From contig JAHZGA010000014.1 of assembly GCA_019421005.1 (NCBI GenBank), forward strand, positions 1 through 26,753: DNA of 26,753 nucleotides, in the 5' to 3' direction. The notes beneath the pieces were generated by a model. It ran no database searches and was not told the origin of the DNA. It saw only the letters and a list, made by a program, of their open reading frames with translations. Positions within the stretch are counted from its first letter, which is position 1. Each line of letters begins with the position of its first letter. This document shows positions 6,778-13,715 of this stretch, one piece after another. The position numbers and the translations under genes are program-made. Source of the DNA: a bacterium (lineage in GTDB: Bacteria > Bacillota_I > Bacilli_A > RF39 > UBA660).

Positions 6778-8562
6778 ATGGAAAAATTAAAAGATCGTAG
6801 TACAATTGATAATAAGTTTAAGTGGGATTTAACTAAATTATTTAATAATGTTGACGAATTTGAAAAATCATATGATGAAATTAATTCTTTGGTAAAGAAA
6901 GTTGCCTCTTATAAAGGTAAAATTATGCTAAATAGTGATAATTTATATAATTTTTACCAAGATTATGAAAAATTAAATAGATTTTTAGATAAGCATTTAA
7001 TGTATGCTTATCTATCATATGATAGTGATACAACTAATGAAGAATATAAGATGTTAAAATTAAAAATAGATAAATTATGTGAAAATATAAATGATGAATT
7101 ATCATTTATATCAAGTGAAATTGTAAGTATTCCATATGAAAAAGTTGAAGAATATTTAAAAGAAAATGACAAGTTAAAATTCTATGAATTTGATTTAAAG
7201 CAACTTTTTAAATATAAAGATCATACCCTAAATGAAAAAGAAGAAGAAATTATTACAAAAGCTTGCAATGCAATGGGAACTTCTAGTGAAGTATTTAATT
7301 GTTTAGATAATACAGATGTTTCTTTTAATGATTTTGTAGTTGATGGAAAAACTTATGAGTTAAACAATGCAAATTATATATCTTATTTAAATAGTAGAAA
7401 TAGAGAAATAAGAAAAAAAGCTTTTGAAAATTTATATGAATATTATAAAAATCATATTAATACTTTAGCAACATGTTTTAGAGGAAATATTAAAGAAGAT
7501 TATTTTATAAGTAATGTTAGAAAATTTGATAATCCTTTAGAACAAAGTTTGTATGCTGATGATATTAAAAAAGAAGTATATACCAATTTAATAAAAACTG
7601 TTCATGATAATTTAAATAAAGTTTATGATTATTTTGATTTAAGGAAAAAAATTCTTAAGTTAGATGAATTACATATGTATGATATTCATGTTGATTTAAT
7701 TGAAGAAGAATCTAAAAATGTTCCATTTGAAGAGGGAAAAGAAATAATTTTTGAAGCTTTAAAACCATTAGGTCAAAATTATTTAGAAGATTTAAAGAAA
7801 GCGTTTTTAGATAATTGGATTGATATATATCCTAATAAAGGAAAAAAATCTGGAGCTTATAGTTGGGGGTGCTACGACTCTTATCCATATTTATTACTTA
7901 ATTACCACGATGATATTGATTCTGTAAGTACTATGATACATGAATTAGGTCATTCAATGCATTCTTACTATACTAATAAAAATCAGGAATATACTTATAG
8001 TGGTCATTCTATATTTTTAGCAGAAATTGCTTCAACAGTTAATGAGGTTTTATTAAATCATTATCTTTATGAACATGCTGAAACTAAAGAAGAAAAAATA
8101 TTATATTTAACTGAATTTTTAGATAAAGTAAGAACAACAATTGTAAGACAAACTATGTTTGCAGAATTTGAAATGATTGTTTATGAAAAAGAACAAAATA
8201 ATATTCCACTTACTGTAGAAGAATTAAATAATACTTATTATGAATTAAATAAACTTTATTTTGGAAATAATGTAATAAGTGATGAGGATATTAAATATGA
8301 ATGGTCAAGAATACCACATTTTTATAGTTCATTTTATGTATATAAATACGCAACAGGGTTATCTGCTGCAATATCAATAGTAAGTGATATTTTAAATACT
8401 AATGATGCTTCTAAATACTTGGAGTTTTTAGCAAGTGGTACAAGTGATTATCCATTAGAAATTTTAAAAAGAACAGGTGTAGATATGACTACAACTGAAC
8501 CGATTGAAAAAGCATTTGAAATGTTTGAAGAAAAGTTAAATAAATTAAAAGAATTGATATAG
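6778..8562 (+). CDS. pepF: Oligoendopeptidase F (M3 family zinc peptidase)
   Basis: A 594-residue cytosolic M3B peptidase that hydrolyses oligopeptides, of usual PepF length. The zinc site is seen as H388-E389-L-G-H392 in STMIHELGHSMHSYY, with the third ligand E416 in FLAEIASTVNE. Upstream are the SGAYSWGCYDSYPYLLLNY strand and downstream the EWSRIPHFYSSFYVYKYATG substrate-loop segment, both typical. The N-terminal helical lid begins FKWDLTKLFNN. ATG 6778 follows AAAGGAG. It sits between dnaK and dnaJ, separated from dnaJ by only 14 bp, so it should be co-induced with the chaperones and might remove peptides released during heat stress. That role is inference from position. Confidence 0.95.
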   Translation: MEKLKDRSTIDNKFKWDLTKLFNNVDEFEKSYDEINSLVKKVASYKGKIMLNSDNLYNFYQDYEKLNRFLDKHLMYAYLSYDSDTTNEEYKMLKLKIDKLCENINDELSFISSEIVSIPYEKVEEYLKENDKLKFYEFDLKQLFKYKDHTLNEKEEEIITKACNAMGTSSEVFNCLDNTDVSFNDFVVDGKTYELNNANYISYLNSRNREIRKKAFENLYEYYKNHINTLATCFRGNIKEDYFISNVRKFDNPLEQSLYADDIKKEVYTNLIKTVHDNLNKVYDYFDLRKKILKLDELHMYDIHVDLIEEESKNVPFEEGKEIIFEALKPLGQNYLEDLKKAFLDNWIDIYPNKGKKSGAYSWGCYDSYPYLLLNYHDDIDSVSTMIHELGHSMHSYYTNKNQEYTYSGHSIFLAEIASTVNEVLLNHYLYEHAETKEEKILYLTEFLDKVRTTIVRQTMFAEFEMIVYEKEQNNIPLTVEELNNTYYELNKLYFGNNVISDEDIKYEWSRIPHFYSSFYVYKYATGLSAAISIVSDILNTNDASKYLEFLASGTSDYPLEILKRTGVDMTTTEPIEKAFEMFEEKLNKLKELI

Positions 8563-8576
8563 GAAGTAGGTGAAGT

Positions 8577-9671
8577 ATGAAGAAAGATTATTATGAAATA
8601 TTAGGTGTTGATAAATCTGCTAGTGAAGCTGAAATAAAAAGTGCTTTTCGTAAGCTTGCTAAAAAATATCATCCAGATGTATCTAAAGAACCTAATGCAG
8701 CTGAAAAATTTAAAGAAGCTCAAGAGGCATATGCAGTTTTAAGTGATGCTGATAAAAGAAAACAATATGATCAATTTGGTCATGCTGCTTTTGAAGGTGG
8801 TAATGGAGCAGGATTTGATTTTTCTGGATTTGATTTTTCGGATATTTTCTCTGATTTATTCGGTGGTGGTTTTGGCTTTAATTTTGGTAGTGATGCTAGG
8901 ACTTCACGAGCGCGAAAGGGTAGTGATTTATTAATAAGAGTTAATTTAACCTTTGAAGAAGCTATTAATGGAACAACTAAAAAAATTAATGTAAATGTAA
9001 CTGAAAAATGTAGTGAATGTCATGGACATGGAGGATTTGATGAAGAGGTTTGTTCACATTGTCATGGAAGTGGCGAAGTAACTGGCGAACAAAGAACAAT
9101 TTTTGGTTCTTTTATGACTAAAACTACTTGTAATGTTTGTTCTGGAACAGGAAAAACTTATAAAAGAGTTTGTTCAAGTTGCCGAGGTAAAGGTTCAATT
9201 AAAACTAATAAAGATTTAGAAGTAAAAATACCTGCTGGTGTTGATACTAAAAATCAACTTCGATTAGCTGGAAAAGGAGAAGCTGGAATTAATGGTGGAC
9301 CTAATGGAGATATCTATTTAGAGTTTTATGTAAAAGAACATCCTATTTTTATGAGAGATGAAACAGATATTTATTTAGAATTACCATTAACAGTTGCTGA
9401 AGCAGCTTTAGGTTGTAAAAAAGAAATTCCAACTATTTATGGTAATGTTAAACTATCAATTGCAGAGGGAACAGAAACAGGAGATAAATATCGTCTTAAA
9501 GGGAAAGGCGTTACTAATATAGGTTCATCAAGAAAAGGCGATATGTATGTTGTTACTAAAGTTATTGTTCCTAAAAAATTAACTAGAAATCAAAAGAAAT
9601 TATTTGAAGAATTATCTAAATCTGGTTTAGATGATAGTATAGAATTTAAAAAAATACAAAAATATTTGTAA
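8577..9671 (+). CDS. dnaJ: Chaperone DnaJ (Hsp40, type I)
   Basis: A 364-residue type I J-protein that delivers substrates to DnaK and stimulates its ATPase. The J domain (1-70) carries H32-P-D34; it is followed by a Gly/Phe-rich linker (about 72-105). The zinc-binding domain has four CxxCxGxG modules at C145/C148, C159/C162, C185/C188 and C199/C202. The C-terminal substrate domains include GDIYLEFYVKEHPIFMRDETDIYLELPLTVAEAALG and the VPKKLTRNQKKLFEEL tail. The first-to-second module spacing is slightly short, otherwise all is canonical. ATG 8577 follows AGGTGA, 14 bp after pepF. It is the last gene of the CIRCE operon and its stop codon is the first part of the operon terminator. Confidence 0.97.
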   Translation: MKKDYYEILGVDKSASEAEIKSAFRKLAKKYHPDVSKEPNAAEKFKEAQEAYAVLSDADKRKQYDQFGHAAFEGGNGAGFDFSGFDFSDIFSDLFGGGFGFNFGSDARTSRARKGSDLLIRVNLTFEEAINGTTKKINVNVTEKCSECHGHGGFDEEVCSHCHGSGEVTGEQRTIFGSFMTKTTCNVCSGTGKTYKRVCSSCRGKGSIKTNKDLEVKIPAGVDTKNQLRLAGKGEAGINGGPNGDIYLEFYVKEHPIFMRDETDIYLELPLTVAEAALGCKKEIPTIYGNVKLSIAEGTETGDKYRLKGKGVTNIGSSRKGDMYVVTKVIVPKKLTRNQKKLFEELSKSGLDDSIEFKKIQKYL

Positions 9672-9696
9672 TGTAGATACATTCTACATTTTTTTA
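9670..9696 (+). terminator. Terminator of the hrcA-dnaJ operon
   Basis: AATGTAGA (9670-9677), loop TACAT, TCTACATT (9683-9690), then six T. The dnaJ stop TAA (9669-9671) begins the stem. Confidence 0.85.
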
Positions 9697-9726
9697 ATTA
9701 AACATATAATAATTTAAATAAATTAA

Positions 9727-9755
9727 TTGAATATATCTATTTAATGTGTTAAAAT
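9727..9755 (+). promoter_or_regulatory. Sigma-A promoter of the LRR operon
   Basis: TTGAAT (9727-9732), a 17-bp spacer and TAAAAT (9750-9755), with an extended TGt before the -10. It lies 20 bp upstream of the ATG at 9776 and overlaps the upstream in-frame GTG (9746), arguing against that alternative start. Confidence 0.7.
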
Positions 9756-9775
9756 ATTGGCAAGAAGGTGATTTA

Positions 9776-10822
9776 ATGAAAAAAGAAAAAACTTTTGTAG
9801 AAATTGTTAATTTAAAAACTAACGAAAGTATGAAAAAAGAAGTTACAATTGAAGATGAACAATTAGATTTTAAAGAACTAAAAGAATTATCTAAGAAAAT
9901 GTATTTTAATTTATTTAAAAAGAAAAATTTTGATTTAGATGAAGATATGGATATAGAACTAATTATTCCAGATAGCATAAAAAAATTAAATTGTAATAAT
10001 CCGTTAGATAAATTCTTAATAACTGATGTTAGATACATAAAAAAAATACCTGCTGAAGGAATAACTGAAGTAAATAATGATTTCTTCAAATGTTTTAAAA
10101 ATTTACAAACAGTGAACTTACCTAGTGTTACTAAAATAAAAAGAGAAGCATTTGAAAATTGTATTAACTTAAAAGTAGTTAATTTAAATAAAGTTAAAAG
10201 TATTGGTTATGCTGCATTTTTCAATTGTATAAATCTAGAACAAATAAATGGATTAGACAATCTAGAAAAACTAGAACCATTATGTTTCTGTAATACTTCC
10301 TTAAAGGAAATATCATTTTCGATTAAAGAATTACCTGATTATTGTTTTGATTGTTCAAGAATTGAAAAAATACATGGCGAATTTGAAAAAGTAGGTACAA
10401 GATGTTTTTATGGTTGTTACAACCTAAAAGAATTTCCTAATATGAAAAATTTAAATGAAATTAAAATTGAAGCTTTTCGTGGCTCAAATTTAAATAAAAT
10501 AGAACTTTCAGATGATGTTGTTTTATTTAATGGTGTATTTCTAGATTGTAATAATATATCACATTTAAATGTATCAGAAAAAATAGAATATGAATTAATG
10601 AAAGGTGGATTAAAAATGAATGAAAAATTAATAAGTCCAAAAGTTAGATTAAAACTAATAAAAGATGAAATAATGAATGATAAAGAAATTTCTGAAAATA
10701 ATAAAGAACGAATAATTGAATTAGAAGAAATAAAATTCCAATGTTTAGAAAATATGCTTCAAATAAAAAATGAAGTCGATCAAAAAGTAAAAAAATTAGG
10801 TGGTATGAATGAAAAAAGGTGA
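9776..10822 (+). CDS. Cytosolic BspA-type leucine-rich repeat protein (copy 1)
   Basis: A 348-residue protein with no signal peptide or membrane segment. After an N-terminal region of about 85 residues come five to seven LRR_5/BspA-type repeats with the typical pattern F..C.NL..v.L..v..I...AF..C (for example FFKCFKNLQTVNLPSVTKIKREAFENCINLKVVNL). The C-terminal 80 residues are charged and helical, probably a coiled coil (SENNKERIIELEEIKFQCLENMLQIKNEVDQKVKKLG). BspA-like repeats usually occur on secreted or surface proteins; the missing signal sequence suggests a cytosolic binding scaffold. ATG 9776 has AAGAAGGTGA upstream and a promoter at 9727-9755. It is the first of three tandem paralogues and overlaps the next by 14 bp. 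Molecular function unknown. Confidence 0.9.
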   Translation: MKKEKTFVEIVNLKTNESMKKEVTIEDEQLDFKELKELSKKMYFNLFKKKNFDLDEDMDIELIIPDSIKKLNCNNPLDKFLITDVRYIKKIPAEGITEVNNDFFKCFKNLQTVNLPSVTKIKREAFENCINLKVVNLNKVKSIGYAAFFNCINLEQINGLDNLEKLEPLCFCNTSLKEISFSIKELPDYCFDCSRIEKIHGEFEKVGTRCFYGCYNLKEFPNMKNLNEIKIEAFRGSNLNKIELSDDVVLFNGVFLDCNNISHLNVSEKIEYELMKGGLKMNEKLISPKVRLKLIKDEIMNDKEISENNKERIIELEEIKFQCLENMLQIKNEVDQKVKKLGGMNEKR

Positions 10823-11846
10823 AATCCTATTAGAAATTAAAAATCCTGAAACTGGTGAAATATTAGTTATAAAAGAAAATTGTTATATACAAAATAATGA
10901 ATTAAATAATTTACAAATGAAAAAACTATTGAGTAAAAAAACAGCAAAAAAAATAAGAAGCTTCTATCATATTACTCCAGATAAAATAAAAGATTTAGAT
11001 ATTACTTTATCTTTGCCAAGAGAAGTTGAAAATATAGGATACTTAAATTTTAAATATACAAATTTAATGAACAGTATAAATGAAATAAAAGCTCCTGGTT
11101 TTAAAATAACTCCAACATTATTTTTTAAGAAATTTGCATCACTAGAACGAGTTTATTTACCTAATGTTTTAGAAGTTTCTCCTCTTACTTTTAATAAATG
11201 TAATAATTTAAAATCAGTTGTTTTTAACAAAGTGAAAATAATTGGAGTAAATTCCTTTTGCAATTGTAATGCTTTAGAAGAAGTTAATGGGTTATATAAC
11301 TTAAAAGAATTAAAAGAATGTGCTTTTGCTGATACATCTATAAAAACTATAAAACTACCTTATAGAATAAAAAATTTACCTTATAGAATAAAAAATTTAC
11401 CTTATGCATGCTTTAGAAATTGTCAAAATTTAGAACAAATAGATGGTCAATTTAAAGTAGTTAAAGAGCATTGTTTTAGGAATTGTAAAAAATTAAAAGA
11501 ATTTCCTAATATGGAAGATTTAACTGAAATATCTTCTTCAGCATTTAGTTATTCAGGAATAGAAAAAATAGCTTTAAATAATTCAGTTTTACTAGGTATC
11601 AGACCTTTTAAAGATTGTTTAAATGTTTCAAGTATGCAAGTACCAGAAGAATTAGAATATAATTTAATTAAAGAAAATAACTTACCATGTCTTTATTTAG
11701 ATATAAATTTAAAAACTAAAATAAAATTATTAAAAGAAAAAAAAGAAGAACTTAATATGTTGAAATTTCAAAAAGAAAAAGAAATTAATGAATATGATGT
11801 TCAAATAGATGAATGTCAACAAAAAATAAAAAAACTAGGTGTTTAA
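10809..11846 (+). CDS. Cytosolic BspA-type leucine-rich repeat protein (copy 2)
   Basis: A 345-residue paralogue of the preceding gene with the same plan: N-terminal region beginning GEILLEIKNPETGEILVIKE, BspA-type repeats (FKKFASLERVYLPNVLEVSPLTFNKCNNLKSVVF and onwards) and a C-terminal coiled coil (IKLLKEKKEELNMLKFQKEKEINEYDVQIDECQQKIKKLG). It contains a duplicated heptapeptide, LPYRIKN twice in tandem, where the paralogues have a single equivalent segment (KELPDYCF, KHLPESCF), so one LRR is lengthened by seven residues. ATG 10809 lies inside the end of copy 1, with TTAGGTGG upstream, implying translational coupling. No signal peptide. Function unknown. Confidence 0.9.
   Translation: MKKGEILLEIKNPETGEILVIKENCYIQNNELNNLQMKKLLSKKTAKKIRSFYHITPDKIKDLDITLSLPREVENIGYLNFKYTNLMNSINEIKAPGFKITPTLFFKKFASLERVYLPNVLEVSPLTFNKCNNLKSVVFNKVKIIGVNSFCNCNALEEVNGLYNLKELKECAFADTSIKTIKLPYRIKNLPYRIKNLPYACFRNCQNLEQIDGQFKVVKEHCFRNCKKLKEFPNMEDLTEISSSAFSYSGIEKIALNNSVLLGIRPFKDCLNVSSMQVPEELEYNLIKENNLPCLYLDINLKTKIKLLKEKKEELNMLKFQKEKEINEYDVQIDECQQKIKKLGV
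11357..11398 (+). repeat. Perfect 21-nt tandem duplication inside an LRR gene
   Basis: Two perfect copies of a 21-nt unit starting ACCTTATAGAATAAAA occupy 11357-11377 and 11378-11398, followed by the first few bases of a third. It inserts exactly seven codons (LPYRIKN) and keeps the frame. Confidence 0.95.
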
Positions 11847-12794
11847 ATGGAAATTATTGTTGAAAACACTTTAAAAAAAGGAATAATTAATAATACTTTA
11901 ATAAGTGAACAATTTAATGAAATTTTAAATGAAATATCTTATTTAAATGAAGATATTGATATAGTTTTTTCTGAAAATATAAAATATTTAGATATTTCTA
12001 AATTAGCACATATTTCAATTCAAGATAAAATAAAAACAATGACGTTTCTTGGACTTCTAGAAACACCTAATTGTTTTTTTAGAAAATTTAAAAATTTAGA
12101 ACTTGTAAATTTACCTAAAGTTTTAAATGTATTACCATGTACTTTTGTTTATTGTGATAATTTAAAAACTGTTAACTTTAAAGAAGTTGAACAAATTGGA
12201 TACATGGCTTTTTCTGGATGTAAAAAATTAGAAAAAATAACTGGTTTAGATAATCTATTAAAAATAGAACAAAATGCTTTTAATGATACAGGTTTAAAAC
12301 AAATAACCATACCTATTAAACATTTACCTGAAAGTTGTTTTGAAGGGTGCTTTCGATTAAAAGAAGTAACTGGTTCATTTGAAACTATAGGTAATAATTG
12401 CTTCCGTGATTGTTCTAATTTAAAAAGTATTACTAATATGGAATTAATAAAACAAATAGGTAACTATGCTTTTTATAATACTAATTTAGACTGTATTTCT
12501 TTAAATAATGATGTTGTTATTGGTAATAGATCTTTTAATAAATGTAGGCAACTAAAAGTTTCTCAAAAACAAGAATATGAATTAGTTAAAAATGGATTAG
12601 AATGTTGTAATTTAAGAGAAAGTACAATCTTAAAACTATTAAAAGAAGAAGTTGAAAACTTAAATGAAGAAGTTACAAACTTAAAATTTCTAGAATTAGA
12701 ACTAGAACAAAAACAAAAGAATTTAAAAAAACAAATAAAGTTAAAAGAAAATAAAATAAAACAATGTAATAAAAAAATAAATAAAAACTTGTAA
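11847..12794 (+). CDS. Cytosolic BspA-type leucine-rich repeat protein (copy 3)
   Basis: A 315-residue paralogue of the two preceding genes with a shorter N terminus. Repeats include FFRKFKNLELVNLPKVLNVLPCTFVYCDNLKTVNF and MAFSGCKKLEKITGLDNLLKIEQNAF. The C-terminal approximately 65 residues are a strong coiled-coil candidate (LLKEEVENLNEEVTNLKFLELELEQKQKNLKKQIKLKENKIK). The repeats conserve cysteine at the turn before NL, as in copies 1 and 2. ATG 11847 abuts the stop of copy 2, and AGGTG lies in the end of that gene. No signal peptide. The three genes form an operon that reads toward frr, which also has its own promoter. Confidence 0.9.
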   Translation: MEIIVENTLKKGIINNTLISEQFNEILNEISYLNEDIDIVFSENIKYLDISKLAHISIQDKIKTMTFLGLLETPNCFFRKFKNLELVNLPKVLNVLPCTFVYCDNLKTVNFKEVEQIGYMAFSGCKKLEKITGLDNLLKIEQNAFNDTGLKQITIPIKHLPESCFEGCFRLKEVTGSFETIGNNCFRDCSNLKSITNMELIKQIGNYAFYNTNLDCISLNNDVVIGNRSFNKCRQLKVSQKQEYELVKNGLECCNLRESTILKLLKEEVENLNEEVTNLKFLELELEQKQKNLKKQIKLKENKIKQCNKKINKNL

Positions 12795-12817
12795 AATATG
12801 TGTGATTATATTATAAT
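12789..12817 (+). promoter_or_regulatory. Sigma-A promoter of frr
   Basis: TTGTAA (12789-12794), a 17-bp spacer and TATAAT (12812-12817). The -35 overlaps the stop of the third LRR gene. Confidence 0.65.
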
Positions 12818-12833
12818 TATTAAAGGAGGATAT

Positions 12834-13376
12834 ATGGAACAAATATTAAAAAATGTTGAAAACAAAATGGAATTAGCAATTGCTAATATGGAAAAAAGAT
12901 TTATTAATGTAAGAGCAGGACGTGCGAATGTAGCTATATTAGATGATGTTGTAGTTAAATATTATGGAGTAGAAACTCCATTAAAACAACTTGCAACTAT
13001 TTCAGTACCAGAAGCTAGACAATTATCAATAAAACCATTTGATAGAGGTGCTTTAAATGATATTGAAAAAGGTATTTATGAAGCTAATATTGGACTTACA
13101 CCTAATAATAATGGGGAAGTTATTATTTTAAATATTCCAGCTTTAACTGAAGAAACAAGAAGGGAATATGTTAAACAAGTTAAAAATATTGCTGAAGAAG
13201 CTAAAATAGCTTTAAGAAATATTCGTCAAGATGGTAATAACGATATTAAAAAATTAGAAATACCTGATGATGATAAAAAATATGGTAATGAGCAAGTTCA
13301 AGAATTAATTAATAAATATAATAAAATAGTTGATGAAAAACTAAAAATAAAAGAACAAGAATTAATGAGTGTTTAA
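12834..13376 (+). CDS. frr: Ribosome recycling factor
   Basis: A 180-residue RRF, which together with EF-G splits post-termination ribosomes. Diagnostic segments are MEKRFINVRAGRANVAILDDVVVKYYG, PLKQLATISVPEARQLSIKPFD, IGLTPNNNGEVIILNIPALTEETRREYVKQVK and IRQDGNNDIKKLEIPDDD. ATG 12834 follows AAAGGAGG with good spacing; an upstream in-frame ATG at 12798 lies inside the promoter and is rejected. In most Bacillota frr follows pyrH (and tsf); here it stands alone after the LRR operon with its own promoter, so its usual operon has been broken up. Confidence 0.95.
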   Translation: MEQILKNVENKMELAIANMEKRFINVRAGRANVAILDDVVVKYYGVETPLKQLATISVPEARQLSIKPFDRGALNDIEKGIYEANIGLTPNNNGEVIILNIPALTEETRREYVKQVKNIAEEAKIALRNIRQDGNNDIKKLEIPDDDKKYGNEQVQELINKYNKIVDEKLKIKEQELMSV

Positions 13377-13392
13377 CATTCATTTTTTTAAT

Positions 13393-13415
13393 AAAAAAAA
13401 TCTCAAATGAGATTT
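13393..13415 (-). terminator. Intrinsic terminator of rpmB
   Basis: AAATCTCA and TGAGATTT (13398-13415) form a palindromic stem. Read on the minus strand it is followed by T residues (A-run 13393-13397 on the plus strand). The rpmB stop overlaps the stem. On the plus strand no T-run follows, so it would serve frr poorly. Confidence 0.75.
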
Positions 13416-13596
13416 ATGCTAATTTATTACTTTTTTTACGCATACTTCTTAATTCACGCGCACTAATTCTAACAGATTCACCATTATCTAAAGTTATTTT
13501 TTGTAGATTTGGTTTTTGAGCATGTTTAGTCGCATTACAAGCATGTGAACGTAAATTACCATGTAAAGGTTTTTTATTTGTTATTTTTTTAGCCAT
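13414..13596 (-). CDS. rpmB: 50S ribosomal protein bL28
   Basis: A 60-residue bL28, a component of the large ribosomal subunit. It is recognised by MAKK, KKPLHGNLRSHACNATKHAQKPNLQKI and the C-terminal VRISARELRSMRK. It lacks the zinc-binding CxxC pairs of the longer C+ type, so it is a zinc-independent form. The start is supported by AGGAGG on the minus strand (plus-strand CCTCCT just upstream of CAT at 13594-13596). It is monocistronic, with its own promoter at 13634-13662 and terminator at 13393-13415, and is divergent from dnaE. Confidence 0.95.
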   Translation of the reverse strand: MAKKITNKKPLHGNLRSHACNATKHAQKPNLQKITLDNGESVRISARELRSMRKKSNKLA

Positions 13597-13633
13597 ATAA
13601 TTTCCTCCTTCTCAAGTAAAACATTGCTATATA

Positions 13634-13662
13634 ACTTTATCATATTTTTGCTAATAAGTCAA
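13634..13662 (-). promoter_or_regulatory. Sigma-A promoter of rpmB
   Basis: On the minus strand: TTGACT (plus 13657-13662), a 17-bp spacer and TAAAGT (plus 13634-13639), with an extended TGa before the -10. Confidence 0.75.
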
Positions 13663-13676
13663 ATTTAATAGCAAAA
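13646..13676. repeat. 8-bp inverted repeat between rpmB and dnaE (possible operator)
   Basis: TTTTGCTA (13646-13653) and TAGCAAAA (13669-13676) are perfect inverted repeats with a 15-nt spacer. The spacer contains the rpmB -35, and the left arm lies in the rpmB promoter spacer. It could be an operator for the divergent pair, but AT-rich repeats of this size also arise by chance. Confidence 0.35.
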
Positions 13677-13715
13677 TTATTAAAAATATAGTAAAATAAT
13701 AATGGTGGTGATAGA

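Noticed and set aside
9694..10089. Minus-strand frame opposite LRR copy 1
   Set aside because: It is a shadow of the AT-rich sense gene, without start signals.
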